A stretch of DNA of 64,000 nucleotides from Hanstruepera neustonica (GCF_002895005.1 NZ_POWF01000008.1:62001-126000), one strand, 5' to 3'. Shown: positions 36,270 through 47,500, counted from the stretch's first letter. The notes: generated by a model not told the origin, from the letters alone. A program made the numbers and translations.

Positions 36270-36725
36270 ATGAAAGATAAAACTATAGATTATGTGTTTA
36301 GGACTACTTGGCTAGCTATTAACAAAATGTATAATGAAGAAGCTGCGCAGTTTGGAACAACTATGGCTACTGGGTTTGCCCTATTGAGCATTGATCCGGA
36401 AAAAGGCACGCCATCAACATCTTTAGGACCCAAAATGGGGATGGAAGCTACCAGTCTTTCAAGAACCTTGAAAACCATGGAAGAGAAAGGCTTAATAGAA
36501 CGTAAACCCAATCCGGAAGACGGACGCGGTGTCATTATTCATTTAACAGAATTTGGGCGTGAAAAACGAGCCTATTCAAGGGAAAAAGTATTGACATTCA
36601 ACGATGCTATTCGTAAGAATATATCTCAAGAGAAACTGGATAATTTTTATGAAGTAGTTGAGCTTATAAATAACATGATTTCAAACAAAAAAATATATAA
36701 CCAAAAAGAACATATACTTAAGTAA
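36270..36725 (+). CDS. MarR family transcriptional regulator
   Basis: 151 residues from ATG 36270 (MKDKTIDYVFRTTWLAINKMYNEEA). The winged-helix region is 'SLGPKMGMEATSLSRTLKTMEEKGLIERKPNPEDGRGVIIHLTEFGREKR', with the DxR-type wing 'PEDGRG'. It starts the beta-oxidation operon and is followed one base after its stop by the FadN-like gene, so it probably represses the operon and is released by acyl-CoA or a fatty acid. An upstream in-frame ATG at 36171 would begin inside a terminator and before the promoter and is rejected. Confidence 0.88.
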   Translation: MKDKTIDYVFRTTWLAINKMYNEEAAQFGTTMATGFALLSIDPEKGTPSTSLGPKMGMEATSLSRTLKTMEEKGLIERKPNPEDGRGVIIHLTEFGREKRAYSREKVLTFNDAIRKNISQEKLDNFYEVVELINNMISNKKIYNQKEHILK

Positions 36726-36726
36726 T

Positions 36727-39135
36727 ATGAGTAAACGTAGAATAAATAAAGTAGCTGTTATTGGTTCAGGAATAATGGGAAGCGGTATCGCTTGTCATTT
36801 TGCCAATATTGGTGTGGATGTGCTCCTTCTTGACATTGTTCCAAGAGAACTTAACGAGATTGAGAAAGCTAAAGGCATGACATTGGAAGACAAAGCGGTG
36901 CGTAATCGAATTGTAAATAGCTCCCTTCAGTCTGCCTTAAAATCGAAGCCATCGCCAATCTATCATCAAAATTTTGCCAATAGAATTACAACAGGAAACC
37001 TAGATGACGATTTATCCAAAATTAAAGATGTCGATTGGGTTATTGAGGTAGTAGTTGAGCGTTTGGATATCAAAAAACAGGTTTTTGAAAACATTGAAAA
37101 GTTTAGGACGCCTGGTACACTGATCACATCAAATACTTCAGGTATTCCAATCCATTTTATGAGTGAAGGTCGCAGTGAAGATTTTCAAAAGCATTTCTGT
37201 GGAACACACTTTTTTAATCCGGCTCGTTACTTAAAATTATTTGAAATTATTCCAGGACCCAAAACCTCTCAAGATGTTTTGGATTTCCTAAACAATTACG
37301 GTGAACAATTTCTGGGAAAAACATCGGTAGTTGCCAAAGACACCCCAGCTTTTATTGGAAATAGAATCGGAATCTTTGGAATTCAGTCCCTGTTTCATCA
37401 AGTAAAGGAATTAGGGTTAACTATTGAGGAGGTCGATAAATTAACGGGTCCTGTAATTGGACGCCCAAAATCGGCAACCTTCAGAACAGTTGACGTTGTT
37501 GGACTGGATACATTGGTTCACGTTGCCAATGGCATCTATGATAACTGCCCAAACGATGAAGCGCATGAGCTATTTAAACTGCCGGACTTTATCAATACCA
37601 TGATGGAAAACAAATGGCTGGGAAGTAAAACAGGGCAAGGTTTCTATAAAAAAGTAAAAGACGACAAAGGTAATAGTGATATTTTGTCATTGGATTTAGA
37701 TACATTAGAATATCGATCTAAAAAAAGAGCGCAGTTTGCGACTCTTGAAATGACAAAAACTGTCGATAAAGTCATTGAACGCTTCCCTATTCTGGTGTCT
37801 GGAAAAGACAAAGCGGGCGAATTCTATCGTAAGAACTTTGCCGCTATGTTTGCTTATGTTTCCAACAGAATTCCAGAAATCTCTGATGATTTATATAAAA
37901 TAGACGATGCCATGAAAGCTGGCTTTGGATGGGAACATGGACCATTTCAAATATGGGACGCTGTTGGTGTTGAAAAAGGATTGGAGCTCATTAAAGCTGA
38001 GGGGCATCAAGTAGCCGATTGGGTAAATGAAATGCTTGCCTCTGGTAGTAAATCATTTTATTCAGTAAAAGATGGCGCAACGTACTTTTACGATATTCCT
38101 TCTAAAACCCAAAGTAAAATACCTGGACAGGATGCCTTTATTATATTAGATAACATCAGAAAATCGAACGAAGTATTCAAAAATTCAGGTGTTGTTATTG
38201 AAGACTTGGGTGATGGTATTTTGAATTGTGAATTCCAGTCAAAGATGAATACCATAGGTGGTGATGTGCTTGCTGGATTAAACAAAGCGGTTGATCTTGC
38301 CGAAAAAGATTTTGAAGGTTTGGTTATTGGAAATCAGGCTGCAAACTTCTCTGTTGGTGCCAATATAGGCATGATTTTTATGATGGCCGCCGAACAAGAA
38401 TACGATGAACTCAACATGGCCATCAAATATTTTCAGGATACCATGATGCGTATGCGCTACTCGTCCATCCCAACTGTATCCGCGCCACATGGCATGGCTC
38501 TTGGTGGTGGTTGCGAGCTCTCAATGCACGCCGATAAAGTTGTTGCAGCAGCTGAAACTTATATTGGATTGGTGGAATTTGGAGTAGGTGTCATTCCCGG
38601 CGGTGGTGGTTCTAAAGAAATGGCTTTAAGAGCTCAAGACACATTCCGAAAAGGAGATGTTGAATTAAACGTGTTGCAAGAATATTTTCTAACCATCGGA
38701 ATGGCGAAAGTTTCGACTTCTGCCTATGAAGCTTTTGATTTAGGAATTCTTCAAAAAGGCAAAGACGTTATTGTTGTCAATAAAGACAGACAAATTGCAA
38801 CAGCCAAAGCACATGCAAGGTTAATGGCTGATGCTGGTTATACAAAGCCTGTAAAGAGAAACGATGTAAAAGTTTTAGGAAAACAAGCTTTAGGAATGTT
38901 TTTAGTTGGAACGGATTCTATGGAAGTCGCAAACTACATCAGTGAGCACGATCATAAAATTGCTAATAAACTAGCTTATGTCATGGCTGGTGGTGATTTA
39001 TCAGAACCCACCTTGGTATCAGAGCAGTATTTACTGGATTTAGAACGTGAAGCATTTCTTTCATTATGTACTGAAAGAAAAACATTAGAGCGCATACAAC
39101 ATATGTTAAAAACAGGTAAACCTTTAAGAAACTAA
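36727..39135 (+). CDS. fadN: 3-hydroxyacyl-CoA dehydrogenase/enoyl-CoA hydratase (FadN type)
   Basis: 802-residue bifunctional beta-oxidation enzyme. The NAD-binding dehydrogenase comes first (KVAVIGSGIMGSGIACHFANIGVDVLLLD; 'GTHFFNPARYLKLFEIIPG'). The hydratase/isomerase follows near the C-terminus ('VIGNQAANFSVGANIGM', 'APHGMALGGGCELSMHAD', 'VEFGVGVIPGGGGSKEM'). This domain order is that of Bacillus FadN, reversed relative to E. coli FadB. It works with the thiolase 3 bases downstream to shorten acyl-CoA by two carbons. Confidence 0.93.
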   Translation: MSKRRINKVAVIGSGIMGSGIACHFANIGVDVLLLDIVPRELNEIEKAKGMTLEDKAVRNRIVNSSLQSALKSKPSPIYHQNFANRITTGNLDDDLSKIKDVDWVIEVVVERLDIKKQVFENIEKFRTPGTLITSNTSGIPIHFMSEGRSEDFQKHFCGTHFFNPARYLKLFEIIPGPKTSQDVLDFLNNYGEQFLGKTSVVAKDTPAFIGNRIGIFGIQSLFHQVKELGLTIEEVDKLTGPVIGRPKSATFRTVDVVGLDTLVHVANGIYDNCPNDEAHELFKLPDFINTMMENKWLGSKTGQGFYKKVKDDKGNSDILSLDLDTLEYRSKKRAQFATLEMTKTVDKVIERFPILVSGKDKAGEFYRKNFAAMFAYVSNRIPEISDDLYKIDDAMKAGFGWEHGPFQIWDAVGVEKGLELIKAEGHQVADWVNEMLASGSKSFYSVKDGATYFYDIPSKTQSKIPGQDAFIILDNIRKSNEVFKNSGVVIEDLGDGILNCEFQSKMNTIGGDVLAGLNKAVDLAEKDFEGLVIGNQAANFSVGANIGMIFMMAAEQEYDELNMAIKYFQDTMMRMRYSSIPTVSAPHGMALGGGCELSMHADKVVAAAETYIGLVEFGVGVIPGGGGSKEMALRAQDTFRKGDVELNVLQEYFLTIGMAKVSTSAYEAFDLGILQKGKDVIVVNKDRQIATAKAHARLMADAGYTKPVKRNDVKVLGKQALGMFLVGTDSMEVANYISEHDHKIANKLAYVMAGGDLSEPTLVSEQYLLDLEREAFLSLCTERKTLERIQHMLKTGKPLRN

Positions 39136-39138
39136 AAA

Positions 39139-40329
39139 ATGAAACAAGCATATATAGTAAAAGCATATAGAACAGCTGTAGGTAAAGCTCCAAAAGGTGT
39201 GTTCCGTTTTAAAAGAACTGATGAGTTAGCTGCGGAAACCATTCAATATATGATGAAAGAACTTCCCAATTTAGACAAAAAACGTATTGATGATGTTATT
39301 GTGGGAAATGCTATGCCCGAAGGATCACAAGGTCTTAACATGGCAAGATTCATCTCCTTAATTGGTTTGGACAGTATTGATGTTCCAGGCGTGACGGTCA
39401 ATCGTTTTTGCGCATCTGGAATAGAAACCATTGGTGTGGCAACTGCAAAAATTCAAGCTGGTATGGCAGATTGTATTATTGCAGGTGGTGCCGAAAGTAT
39501 GAGTGCGGTTCCCATGACCGGCTTTAAACCTGAATTAAATTATGATACTGTAAAAGCTGGGCATCCTGATTATTATTGGGGTATGGGAAATACTGCTGAA
39601 GCCGTTGCCAATCAGTTTAAAGTATCACGTGAAGATCAAGATGAATTTGCCTATAACTCCCATATGAAAGCTCTGAAGGCTCAAGCCGAAGACCGTTTTC
39701 AAGATCAAATAGTACCTATTGAAGTAGAGCAAACCTATATTGATGAAAATGGTAAAAAAGTTACCAAATCTTATACAGTTACGAAGGATGAAGGTCCACG
39801 AAAAGGGACTAACATAGAAGCTTTATCCAAGCTTCGCCCAGTTTTTGCCCAAGGTGGAAGTGTCACAGCAGGAAATTCATCTCAAATGAGTGATGGTGCA
39901 GCATTTGTCATGATAATGAGTGAAGATATGGTAAAAGAACTCAATCTTGAACCCATTGCACGTTTAGTAAACTATGCAGCCGCTGGTGTGGAACCACGAA
40001 TTATGGGAATTGGCCCTGTAAAAGCCATTCCAAAAGCCTTAAAACAAGCAGGTTTAAAACAAGCTGACTTGGAGTTAATAGAACTGAATGAAGCTTTTGC
40101 ATCACAATCAATAGCAGTTATCAGGGAACTTGGTTTGAATCATGACATTATTAATGTTAATGGTGGCGCCATTGCTCTCGGACACCCACTAGGTTGTACT
40201 GGAGCCAAGCTGTCTGTTCAACTATTTGATGAAATGCGTAAGCGCAATATGCAAGGGAAATATGGTGCAGTGACCATGTGTGTTGGAACGGGTCAAGGAG
40301 CGTGTGGAATTTTCGAATTTTTAAACTAA
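39139..40329 (+). CDS. fadA: acetyl-CoA C-acyltransferase (thiolase)
   Basis: 396-residue thiolase for the last step of beta-oxidation, releasing acetyl-CoA. The nucleophile loop is 'VTVNRFCASGIETIGVA'. The second half has 'ELNEAFASQS', 'NVNGGAIALGHPLGCTGAK' (catalytic His) and 'TMCVGTGQGACGIFEFL' (second Cys). It starts 3 bases after the FadN-like gene and is clearly cotranscribed. The family could also make acetoacetyl-CoA, but the context favours degradation. Confidence 0.93.
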   Translation: MKQAYIVKAYRTAVGKAPKGVFRFKRTDELAAETIQYMMKELPNLDKKRIDDVIVGNAMPEGSQGLNMARFISLIGLDSIDVPGVTVNRFCASGIETIGVATAKIQAGMADCIIAGGAESMSAVPMTGFKPELNYDTVKAGHPDYYWGMGNTAEAVANQFKVSREDQDEFAYNSHMKALKAQAEDRFQDQIVPIEVEQTYIDENGKKVTKSYTVTKDEGPRKGTNIEALSKLRPVFAQGGSVTAGNSSQMSDGAAFVMIMSEDMVKELNLEPIARLVNYAAAGVEPRIMGIGPVKAIPKALKQAGLKQADLELIELNEAFASQSIAVIRELGLNHDIINVNGGAIALGHPLGCTGAKLSVQLFDEMRKRNMQGKYGAVTMCVGTGQGACGIFEFLN

Positions 40330-40425
40330 TTAGAACAAAGATGTGAGCATTAAGTACAAAGGAAAACCACAACAAAATTTCTTCACAACTTAATACTTGA
40401 TACAAAATACTTAATACTAAAAAAA

Positions 40426-42234
40426 ATGGAAGCAACAGAAAAAGACATATTAAGAGGTGGGCAGTTTCTGGTAAAGGAAACTAACTGCGAAGATGTGTTT
40501 ACTCCTGAAGATTTTTCAGAAGAACAAAACATGATGAAGGAAGCGGTTATGGAATTTAATGACCGTGAAATAATTCCTAATAAGAACAGATTTGAAGCTA
40601 AAGATTACGCCTTAACTGAAGAATGCATGCGCAAGGCAGGTGAGCTTGGATTTTTGGGTGTAGCTGTTCCAGAAGCCTATGGTGGATTGGGAATGGGATT
40701 TGTATCGACGGTATTGACCTGTGACTATATTTCCAGCGGAACTGGTTCTTTTAGTACAGCCTTTGGTGCACATACTGGAATTGGAACTATGCCAATCACA
40801 CTGTACGGTACTGAAGAACAAAAACAAAAATACGTACCAAAATTGGCTACTGGAGAATGGTTTGGTTCCTATTGTTTAACGGAACCAGGTGCTGGCAGTG
40901 ATGCCAATTCTGGTAAAACAACTGCCGAGCTATCTGCCGATGGAAAAACATACAAAATCAACGGACAAAAAATGTGGATTTCCAATGCTGGATTTTGCCG
41001 CTTAATGATTGTTTTCGCGCGTATTGAAGATGATAAAAATATTACTGGCTTTATCGTGGAATATGATCCTGAAAATCCAAATGGTATTACTTTAGGTGAA
41101 GAAGAACATAAGCTTGGTATCCATGCCTCTTCAACAAGACAAGTATTCTTCAATGACACAGTTGTTCCTGTAGAAAATATGTTGGCTGGTCGTGGCGAAG
41201 GTTTTAAAATTGCCATGAATGCCCTTAATGTTGGGCGAATTAAATTGGCTGCTGCTTGTTTGGATTCACAAAGACGTATTACAACTACAGCTGTTGAATA
41301 TGCCAATGAACGCAAACAATTCAAAACTAGAATATCTGATTTTGGAGCTATAAAGAAGAAATTGGCTGAAATGTCAGCTAGTGCTTATGCTGGTGAGTCT
41401 GCAACTTATCGTGCATCAAAAAATATTGAAGATCGCATAGCCTTAAGAGAAGCTGCTGGAAATTCACATCAAGAAGCTGAATTAAAAGGTGTTGAAGAAT
41501 ACGCGATTGAATGTTCTATACTAAAAGTGGCTGTTTCTGAAGATGTTCAAAATTGCGCTGATGAAGGCATTCAAATATTTGGTGGTATGGGATTCTCAAA
41601 AGAAACGCCAATGGAAGCTGCTTGGAGAGATGCCAGAATTGCCAGAATTTATGAAGGAACCAATGAAATAAACCGTATGCTATCTGTAGGTATGCTTGTT
41701 AAAAAAGCTATGAAAGGCCATGTGGATTTATTAGGTCCTGCCCAAGCAGTTCAAGAGGAGTTAATGGGTATTCCATCGTTTGAAACACCTGATTATTCTG
41801 AATTGTTTTCAGAAGAAAAAGAAATGATTAAAAAGTTAAAGAAAACCTTTTTAATGGTTGCTGGTGGTGCTGTTCAAAAATTTGGTCCAGATTTAGAAGG
41901 ACACCAACAATTATTGGTAGCCGCTGCAGATATTCTTATTGAAATCTATATGGCTGAATCTGCTATTTTAAGAACAGAAAAGAATGCGAAACGATTTGGA
42001 GAGAAAGAACAATCCGTTCAAATTGCTATGGCAAAATTATATTTATACAATGCTGTAAATATTGTAGAAGACAAAGGAAAAGAAAGTATTATTTCTTTTG
42101 CCGAAGGTGATGAACAACGTATGATGCTTATGGGTCTTAAGCGTTTTACAAAATATCAGAATTATCCGGATATCGTAGACTTAAGAAACGAAATAGCCGA
42201 AAAAGTAAAAGCTGAAAATAAGTACTGCTTTTAA
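40426..42234 (+). CDS. acyl-CoA dehydrogenase
   Basis: 602-residue flavin-dependent acyl-CoA dehydrogenase, first oxidative step of beta-oxidation. It has the FAD-binding phrase 'YCLTEPGAGSDANSGKTTAELSADG', 'KMWISNAGFCRLMIVFAR', 'IQIFGGMGFSKETPMEAAWRDARIARIYEGTNEINRML' with the catalytic Glu region, and a C-terminal extension of about 150 residues typical of the longer ACAD9-like enzymes. It follows the thiolase by 96 bases, a gap that holds the near-repeats 'acttaatac' but no clear terminator, so it is probably the last gene of the fad operon. Confidence 0.92.
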   Translation: MEATEKDILRGGQFLVKETNCEDVFTPEDFSEEQNMMKEAVMEFNDREIIPNKNRFEAKDYALTEECMRKAGELGFLGVAVPEAYGGLGMGFVSTVLTCDYISSGTGSFSTAFGAHTGIGTMPITLYGTEEQKQKYVPKLATGEWFGSYCLTEPGAGSDANSGKTTAELSADGKTYKINGQKMWISNAGFCRLMIVFARIEDDKNITGFIVEYDPENPNGITLGEEEHKLGIHASSTRQVFFNDTVVPVENMLAGRGEGFKIAMNALNVGRIKLAAACLDSQRRITTTAVEYANERKQFKTRISDFGAIKKKLAEMSASAYAGESATYRASKNIEDRIALREAAGNSHQEAELKGVEEYAIECSILKVAVSEDVQNCADEGIQIFGGMGFSKETPMEAAWRDARIARIYEGTNEINRMLSVGMLVKKAMKGHVDLLGPAQAVQEELMGIPSFETPDYSELFSEEKEMIKKLKKTFLMVAGGAVQKFGPDLEGHQQLLVAAADILIEIYMAESAILRTEKNAKRFGEKEQSVQIAMAKLYLYNAVNIVEDKGKESIISFAEGDEQRMMLMGLKRFTKYQNYPDIVDLRNEIAEKVKAENKYCF

Positions 42235-42260
42235 TTGTAGTTAAGTTTAGTTAGGAGTGA

Positions 42261-42298
42261 AAAGCCGTTTCAGTTATTGGAACGGCTTTCCTTTTTTT
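42261..42298 (+). terminator. intrinsic terminator of the fad operon
   Basis: Stem AAAGCCGTT / AACGGCTTT around a small inner pairing, with a T run, after the acyl-CoA dehydrogenase stop. Confidence 0.85.
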
Positions 42299-42327
42299 AG
42301 TATTTTAGTATTCTTTAAAAATTAAAC

Positions 42328-43965
42328 ATGAAGCATTTCAATTTATTATTCGTTCTTGTTTTTATCTCAATTAATAGTTTCGGTCAAGGCCTACTTCAAG
42401 AAAAAAAGAACTTCACCCGTCAAGATACTTTAAGAGGAACCATTACACCTGAACGGGAATGGTGGGATTTAACGTATTATCACCTCTATATTGAAGTAAA
42501 GCCAGATGAAAAATATATTGAAGGAAAGAATACCATAAACTATAAAGTTTTAAAGCCCTACTCTACCATTCAAATTGATTTACAAGAGCCTTTAGTTATA
42601 ACAAAGGCCACTCAAAATGGTAAAATGCTCAATGTGACACGTGATGGAAATGCTCATTTTATTGCTCTCATTGATAAACAAATACCGAATACTGTAAATA
42701 CTTTAGAAGTTCACTATAAAGGAAACCCTAAAGAAGCCGAAAATGCGCCTTGGGATGGTGGTTTTTCATGGAAAAAAGACAACAATGAGAATCATTTCGT
42801 GGCTACTTCCTGTCAAGGTTTAGGTGCTAGTGTTTGGTGGCCAAATAAAGACCACATGTACGACGAAGTTGACAGCATGCTTATAACTGTTACCAACCCA
42901 AAAGGCTTAAGCAATATTTCCAATGGCCGTTTGAGGTCTGTTAAAGAGAATAATAACGGAACCGTTACCTCAAGCTGGTTTGTAAGCAATCCTATCAATA
43001 ATTATGGCGTTAATGTCAATATAGGGGATTATGTTCATTTCTCTGAAGTTTATCAAGGCGAAAAAGGCCCATTGGATTTAGATTATTACGTATTGAGCTA
43101 TAACCTAGATAAGGCTAAAGAGCATTTTAAAGATGCTCCAAAAATGATGAAAGCCTTTGAGCATTGGTTTGGACCCTATCCTTTTTATGAAGATGGCTTT
43201 AAATTGGTTGAAGTTCCTTATTTAGGTATGGAGCATCAAAGCTCGGTCACCTATGGCAATCAATACAAAAAAGGATATTTAGGCACTGATTTGTCAGGAA
43301 CAGGTTGGGGATTAAAATTCGATTTTTTAATTATTCACGAAGCAGGACACGAATGGTTTGCCAACAACATCACGTATAAAGATATTGCTGACATGTGGAT
43401 TCATGAAGGCTTTACCGCTTATTCTGAAAACTTATTTTTAGATTATTATTATGGTAAGGAAGCTTCATCTGAATATGTTATTGGAACCCGAAAAATGATA
43501 CTGAATGACAGGCCAATGATAGGTCACTATAATGTAAATAAAGAAGGTTCCGGAGATATGTATTACAAAGGCGCGAACATGTTACATACACTTCGACAAC
43601 TTATTGAAGATGATGAAAAATGGCGACAAATTTTAAGAGGCTTAAACAGCACTTTTTATCATCAAACGGTAACAACGGAGCAGATTGAAAATTACATCAG
43701 TCAACAAACAGGTATCGATTTAACGGAATTTTTCAATCAATATTTAAGAACGACTATGATTCCAACTTTAGAATATGAAATTAAAGATGGAAATCTCAAA
43801 TACCGTTGGACAAACATTGTTGAAAAGTTCGATATGCCCATTGAAGTGACTATTGATGATAAAAAACAATGGCTTTTCCCAAATGCTGAATGGAAAACCA
43901 TATCCATAAATTCAGACAGCATTTCAATTGATAAAGACTTTTACGTCTTCAGTAAAAAACTGTAA
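42328..43965 (+). CDS. M1 family aminopeptidase
   Basis: 545 residues with a signal peptide (NLLFVLVFISINSFGQ), so periplasmic or secreted. The zinc site is HEAGH (H337, E338, H341) with the third ligand E360, exactly 18 residues further, as in M1 gluzincins. The 'GMEHQSSVT' motif (residue ~304-312) replaces the usual GAMEN exopeptidase motif. There is no T9SS tail. It would trim N-terminal residues of peptides taken up from protein digestion, in line with the S9 peptidase nearby. Confidence 0.92.
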   Translation: MKHFNLLFVLVFISINSFGQGLLQEKKNFTRQDTLRGTITPEREWWDLTYYHLYIEVKPDEKYIEGKNTINYKVLKPYSTIQIDLQEPLVITKATQNGKMLNVTRDGNAHFIALIDKQIPNTVNTLEVHYKGNPKEAENAPWDGGFSWKKDNNENHFVATSCQGLGASVWWPNKDHMYDEVDSMLITVTNPKGLSNISNGRLRSVKENNNGTVTSSWFVSNPINNYGVNVNIGDYVHFSEVYQGEKGPLDLDYYVLSYNLDKAKEHFKDAPKMMKAFEHWFGPYPFYEDGFKLVEVPYLGMEHQSSVTYGNQYKKGYLGTDLSGTGWGLKFDFLIIHEAGHEWFANNITYKDIADMWIHEGFTAYSENLFLDYYYGKEASSEYVIGTRKMILNDRPMIGHYNVNKEGSGDMYYKGANMLHTLRQLIEDDEKWRQILRGLNSTFYHQTVTTEQIENYISQQTGIDLTEFFNQYLRTTMIPTLEYEIKDGNLKYRWTNIVEKFDMPIEVTIDDKKQWLFPNAEWKTISINSDSISIDKDFYVFSKKL

Positions 43966-44536
43966 TTTGTTGGATTACCCAGAATTATATTTCAAATCGG
44001 ATTACGAATGGCGCGAGTGGCTTCATAAAAACCATGATAAACATTCAGGAGCGTATCTTATTTTTTATAAAGTTGCACATGAGAATGATAGCATGCGTTG
44101 GGAAGAAGCTGTAAAAGTAGCTTTATGCTACGGTTGGATAGATTCTACTGTAAAAAGCTTGGGCAATGGGAAACGCAGACAATATTTTACACCTCGAAAC
44201 CCCAAAAGCGTATGGAGTGCCTTAAACAAAAAGTACATTAAAGAATTAATGGCCAATAACTTGATGCACGAAAGTGGTTTTAAAACAATTGAAATTGCCA
44301 AAGAAAATGGTAGTTGGTCAGCATTGGACGATGTAGAAAATGGCATTATCCCAGAAGATCTTCAAGAAGCATTTGACAAAAATTCAAAAGCTTTTGAAAA
44401 TTATCAAAACTTTGCGCCTTCATACAGAAAAAGTTATTTGTACTGGATTAATCAAGCCAAACGCCCTGAAACCCGTAAAAAACGCATTTCAGAAATAATT
44501 TCCTACTGTGTTAAAAATATGAAAACAAGAAATTAA
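43928..44536 (+). CDS. YdeI/OmpD-associated family protein
   Basis: 202 residues if it starts at ATG 43928, which overlaps the M1 gene by 38 bases; TTG codons at 43967 or 43970 (LLDYPELYF) are alternatives and would avoid the overlap. The body matches the YdeI family ('WREWLHKNHDKHSGAYLIFYKVAHENDSMRWEEAVKVALCYGWIDSTVKSLG', 'TPRNPKSVWSALNKKYIKEL'), whose C-terminal part is 'NFAPSYRKSYLYWINQAKRPETRKKRI'. Its function is not established; E. coli YdeI relatives associate with resistance to cationic peptides. Confidence 0.8.
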   Translation: MIKTFTSSVKNCNLLDYPELYFKSDYEWREWLHKNHDKHSGAYLIFYKVAHENDSMRWEEAVKVALCYGWIDSTVKSLGNGKRRQYFTPRNPKSVWSALNKKYIKELMANNLMHESGFKTIEIAKENGSWSALDDVENGIIPEDLQEAFDKNSKAFENYQNFAPSYRKSYLYWINQAKRPETRKKRISEIISYCVKNMKTRN

Positions 44537-44580
44537 CCATTTCTTTTTCATTAATTTTAAAGTTTAACAAACCAAACCGA

Positions 44581-47500
44581 ATGAAAAAAATAGTATCCCT
44601 TGTCATGCTTTTAAGCATGGCCTTTGTATTTCCGCAACAAGAGTTCTCATTAGATTTAGTCAAAAACATGAAACCACGAAATATAGGCCCAGGCGGTATG
44701 TCTGGTCGTGTTACAGCTATTGATGTGGTTCATAACAATCCTGATGTCATGTATGTAGGTACTGCTTCTGGCGGATTATGGAAATCGACATCAGGAGGCA
44801 TTAAATGGGAACCTATTTTTGATAAAGAAGTAACTGCCTCCATTGGTTCAGTAGCTATTCAACAATCCAACCCGAGTGTAATCTGGGTGGGAACTGGAGA
44901 AGGAAACCCTAGAAATAGTCTCAATGGTGGCTATGGTATTTATAAATCTCTTGATGGTGGGAAAAACTGGCAACTCATGGGTCTTGAAAAAACTAGGCAT
45001 ATTCACCGGGTTGTTATAGACCCAACCAACCCAAATATTGTCTATGCTGGTGCTATCGGATCGCCTTGGGGTGAACATCCTGAACGTGGTGTTTTTAAAA
45101 CAACCGATGGTGGTAAAACATGGAAGAAAATACTATTTACCAATAACAAAACTGGTGCTGCCGATCTAATAATGGACCCAACCAATCCCAATAAACTTAT
45201 CGCTGCCATGTGGGAACACAAGCGGGATCCTTGGTTTTTTAATTCCGGTGGTGAAGGTTCTGGATTACATATTACCCATAATGGTGGCGAAACCTGGAAA
45301 AAAGTAACTTCTGACGATGGCTTCCCAGAAGGAAATTTGGGACGTATTGGTGTGGCTATAGCTGCCAATAAGCCCAACATAATATACGCTTTGGTGGAAG
45401 CCAAAAAAAATGCACTTTATAAAAGTGAGGATGGTGGCTTTAAATGGCGAAAAATCAATGACAAAAATGATATTGGCAACAGACCATTTTACTATTCCGA
45501 AATTTATGTAGACCCACAAAACGAAAACCGTGTGTATTCGGTTTTTACCTATGTTAACGTTAGTGAGGATGGCGGGAAAAACTTTAACCAATTAATGCCT
45601 GCCTATGGTGTGAATAATGGTGTACATCCAGACCATCACGCTTGGTGGATTCACCCAAACGATGGTAGCTTTATGATTGACGGAAACGATGGTGGTATGA
45701 ACATCACACATGATGGTGGTAAAACTTGGCGCTTTATTGGTAATTTACCAGTAGCTCAATTTTATCATATTAATGTAGATAATGAATTTCCATATAATGT
45801 TTACGGTGGCATGCAGGACAATGGTTCTTGGCGCGGACCAGCTTATGTTTGGCGTGCTCAAGGTATCCGAAACTCCTATTGGCAAGAAATCAGTTTTGGC
45901 GATGGATTTGACGTAATTCCTGATAAGGACAATGCTAGATATGGTTGGACCATGAGTCAACAAGGTTACGTTATGCGTTATGATTGGGAAACAGGAAATA
46001 ACTTTATGGTTAGACCAACACCTCCTGACGAGGATACGCTTTTACGCTTTAATTGGAATTCTGCCATAAACTTAGATCCTTTTAATAATAACACGGTATA
46101 TTTTGGAAGTCAGTTTGTGCATAAATCTACTGATAAAGGCGAGACTTGGGACGTTATTTCAGAAGACTTAACTACCAATGACCCTGAAAAACAAAAACAA
46201 TCTGAAAGTGGTGGATTGACTATGGATGCTACTGGTGCTGAAAACCATTGTACCATTTTGGTAATTGAACCATCTCCTGTTGAAAAAGACATGCTGTGGG
46301 TTGGAACAGACGATGGTCGTGTTCACATAACCCAAAATGGTGGCGAAACATGGACTGATGTTTCCAAAAATATTAAAGGCCTACCTATTGGCAGTTGGAT
46401 CCCACAAATTAAAGCAAGTAACAAAAATAAAGGTGAAGCCCTATTAATAGCCAATGATTACAGACGATTTAATTATACTCCTTATGCATACCGAACCAAA
46501 GATTATGGCAAAACTTGGTCACGTATTGTAGATGAAAATGATGTAGAGAGTTATACTCTTGCAATTGTTGAAGATATTGAAGAACCAAATCTGCTTTTTT
46601 TAGGTACTGATGATGGCTTATACATCTCTTTAGATGCTGGAGCTAATTGGACAAAATGGACAGAAGGTTTTCCTACCGTTTCTGTAAAAGATTTAGTAAT
46701 TCAACCTAGAGAGCATGATTTAGTTATTGGAACATTTGGACGTGCTGCTTGGGTTTTAGATGATATTAGACCATTACGCGCTATGGCTAAAGATAAATCG
46801 GTTGTTAATTCAAAATTAGAATTATTTGAGCCTCCAACCGCTTATCAAGCAGCATATCAACAACCAACAGGAAGTCGTTTTGGAGCCGATGCCATGTATC
46901 ATGGTGACAATAGAGGTTATGGTGCTACGCTCTCCTACTTCATTACTGTCAATGAAAAGAAAACTGATGATGATGAGAAAAATGAAAATACAGATGTTGA
47001 GAATGATGACGAAGTTGAAGTTGATGATAACAATAGCGACAATAAAAAAGAGGAAAATGTTATCAAATGGGATTCCATTACTATGCAATTTTATGATGGT
47101 GATCGTTTGATGCGTACCTTAAAACGAAAAACACCTGAAGAATCAGGCTTACACAAATGGACTTGGTATATGGATGAAGCTGGTGTTTCTAGACCTTCAC
47201 GTAGCATTAGGGAATCTAAAAATGAGCCTAGTGGTGTAAGTGTTAAACCAGGACGTTATAAGGTAGTTATGACCTATGGTGACCAAACATCTGAAGAATT
47301 TATTACGGTTAAATCAGACCCTAGAATTGAAGTCTCTCAAAAAAATATTGATGAAGTATATAATGCAGGAAAGCAATTAGAAGCTATGCAACAAGAAATT
47401 GCTGATGCTGTTAGGCAATTGGTTGAAAGTAAAAAAATTGCTGAAAAATATCAATCAGACTTAAAGAAGTTAGATAAAGAAAAATATGAGGGTAATATTA

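Noticed and set aside
40330-40425. Near-repeats of 'acttaatac' between thiolase and acyl-CoA dehydrogenase genes
   Set aside because: Irregular and low complexity; no array periodicity, so neither a CRISPR nor a clear operator.
46960-47060. Low-complexity Asp/Glu/Asn stretch as a separate domain or repeat element
   Set aside because: It is a flexible acidic linker within the BNR protein; no repeat unit is regular.
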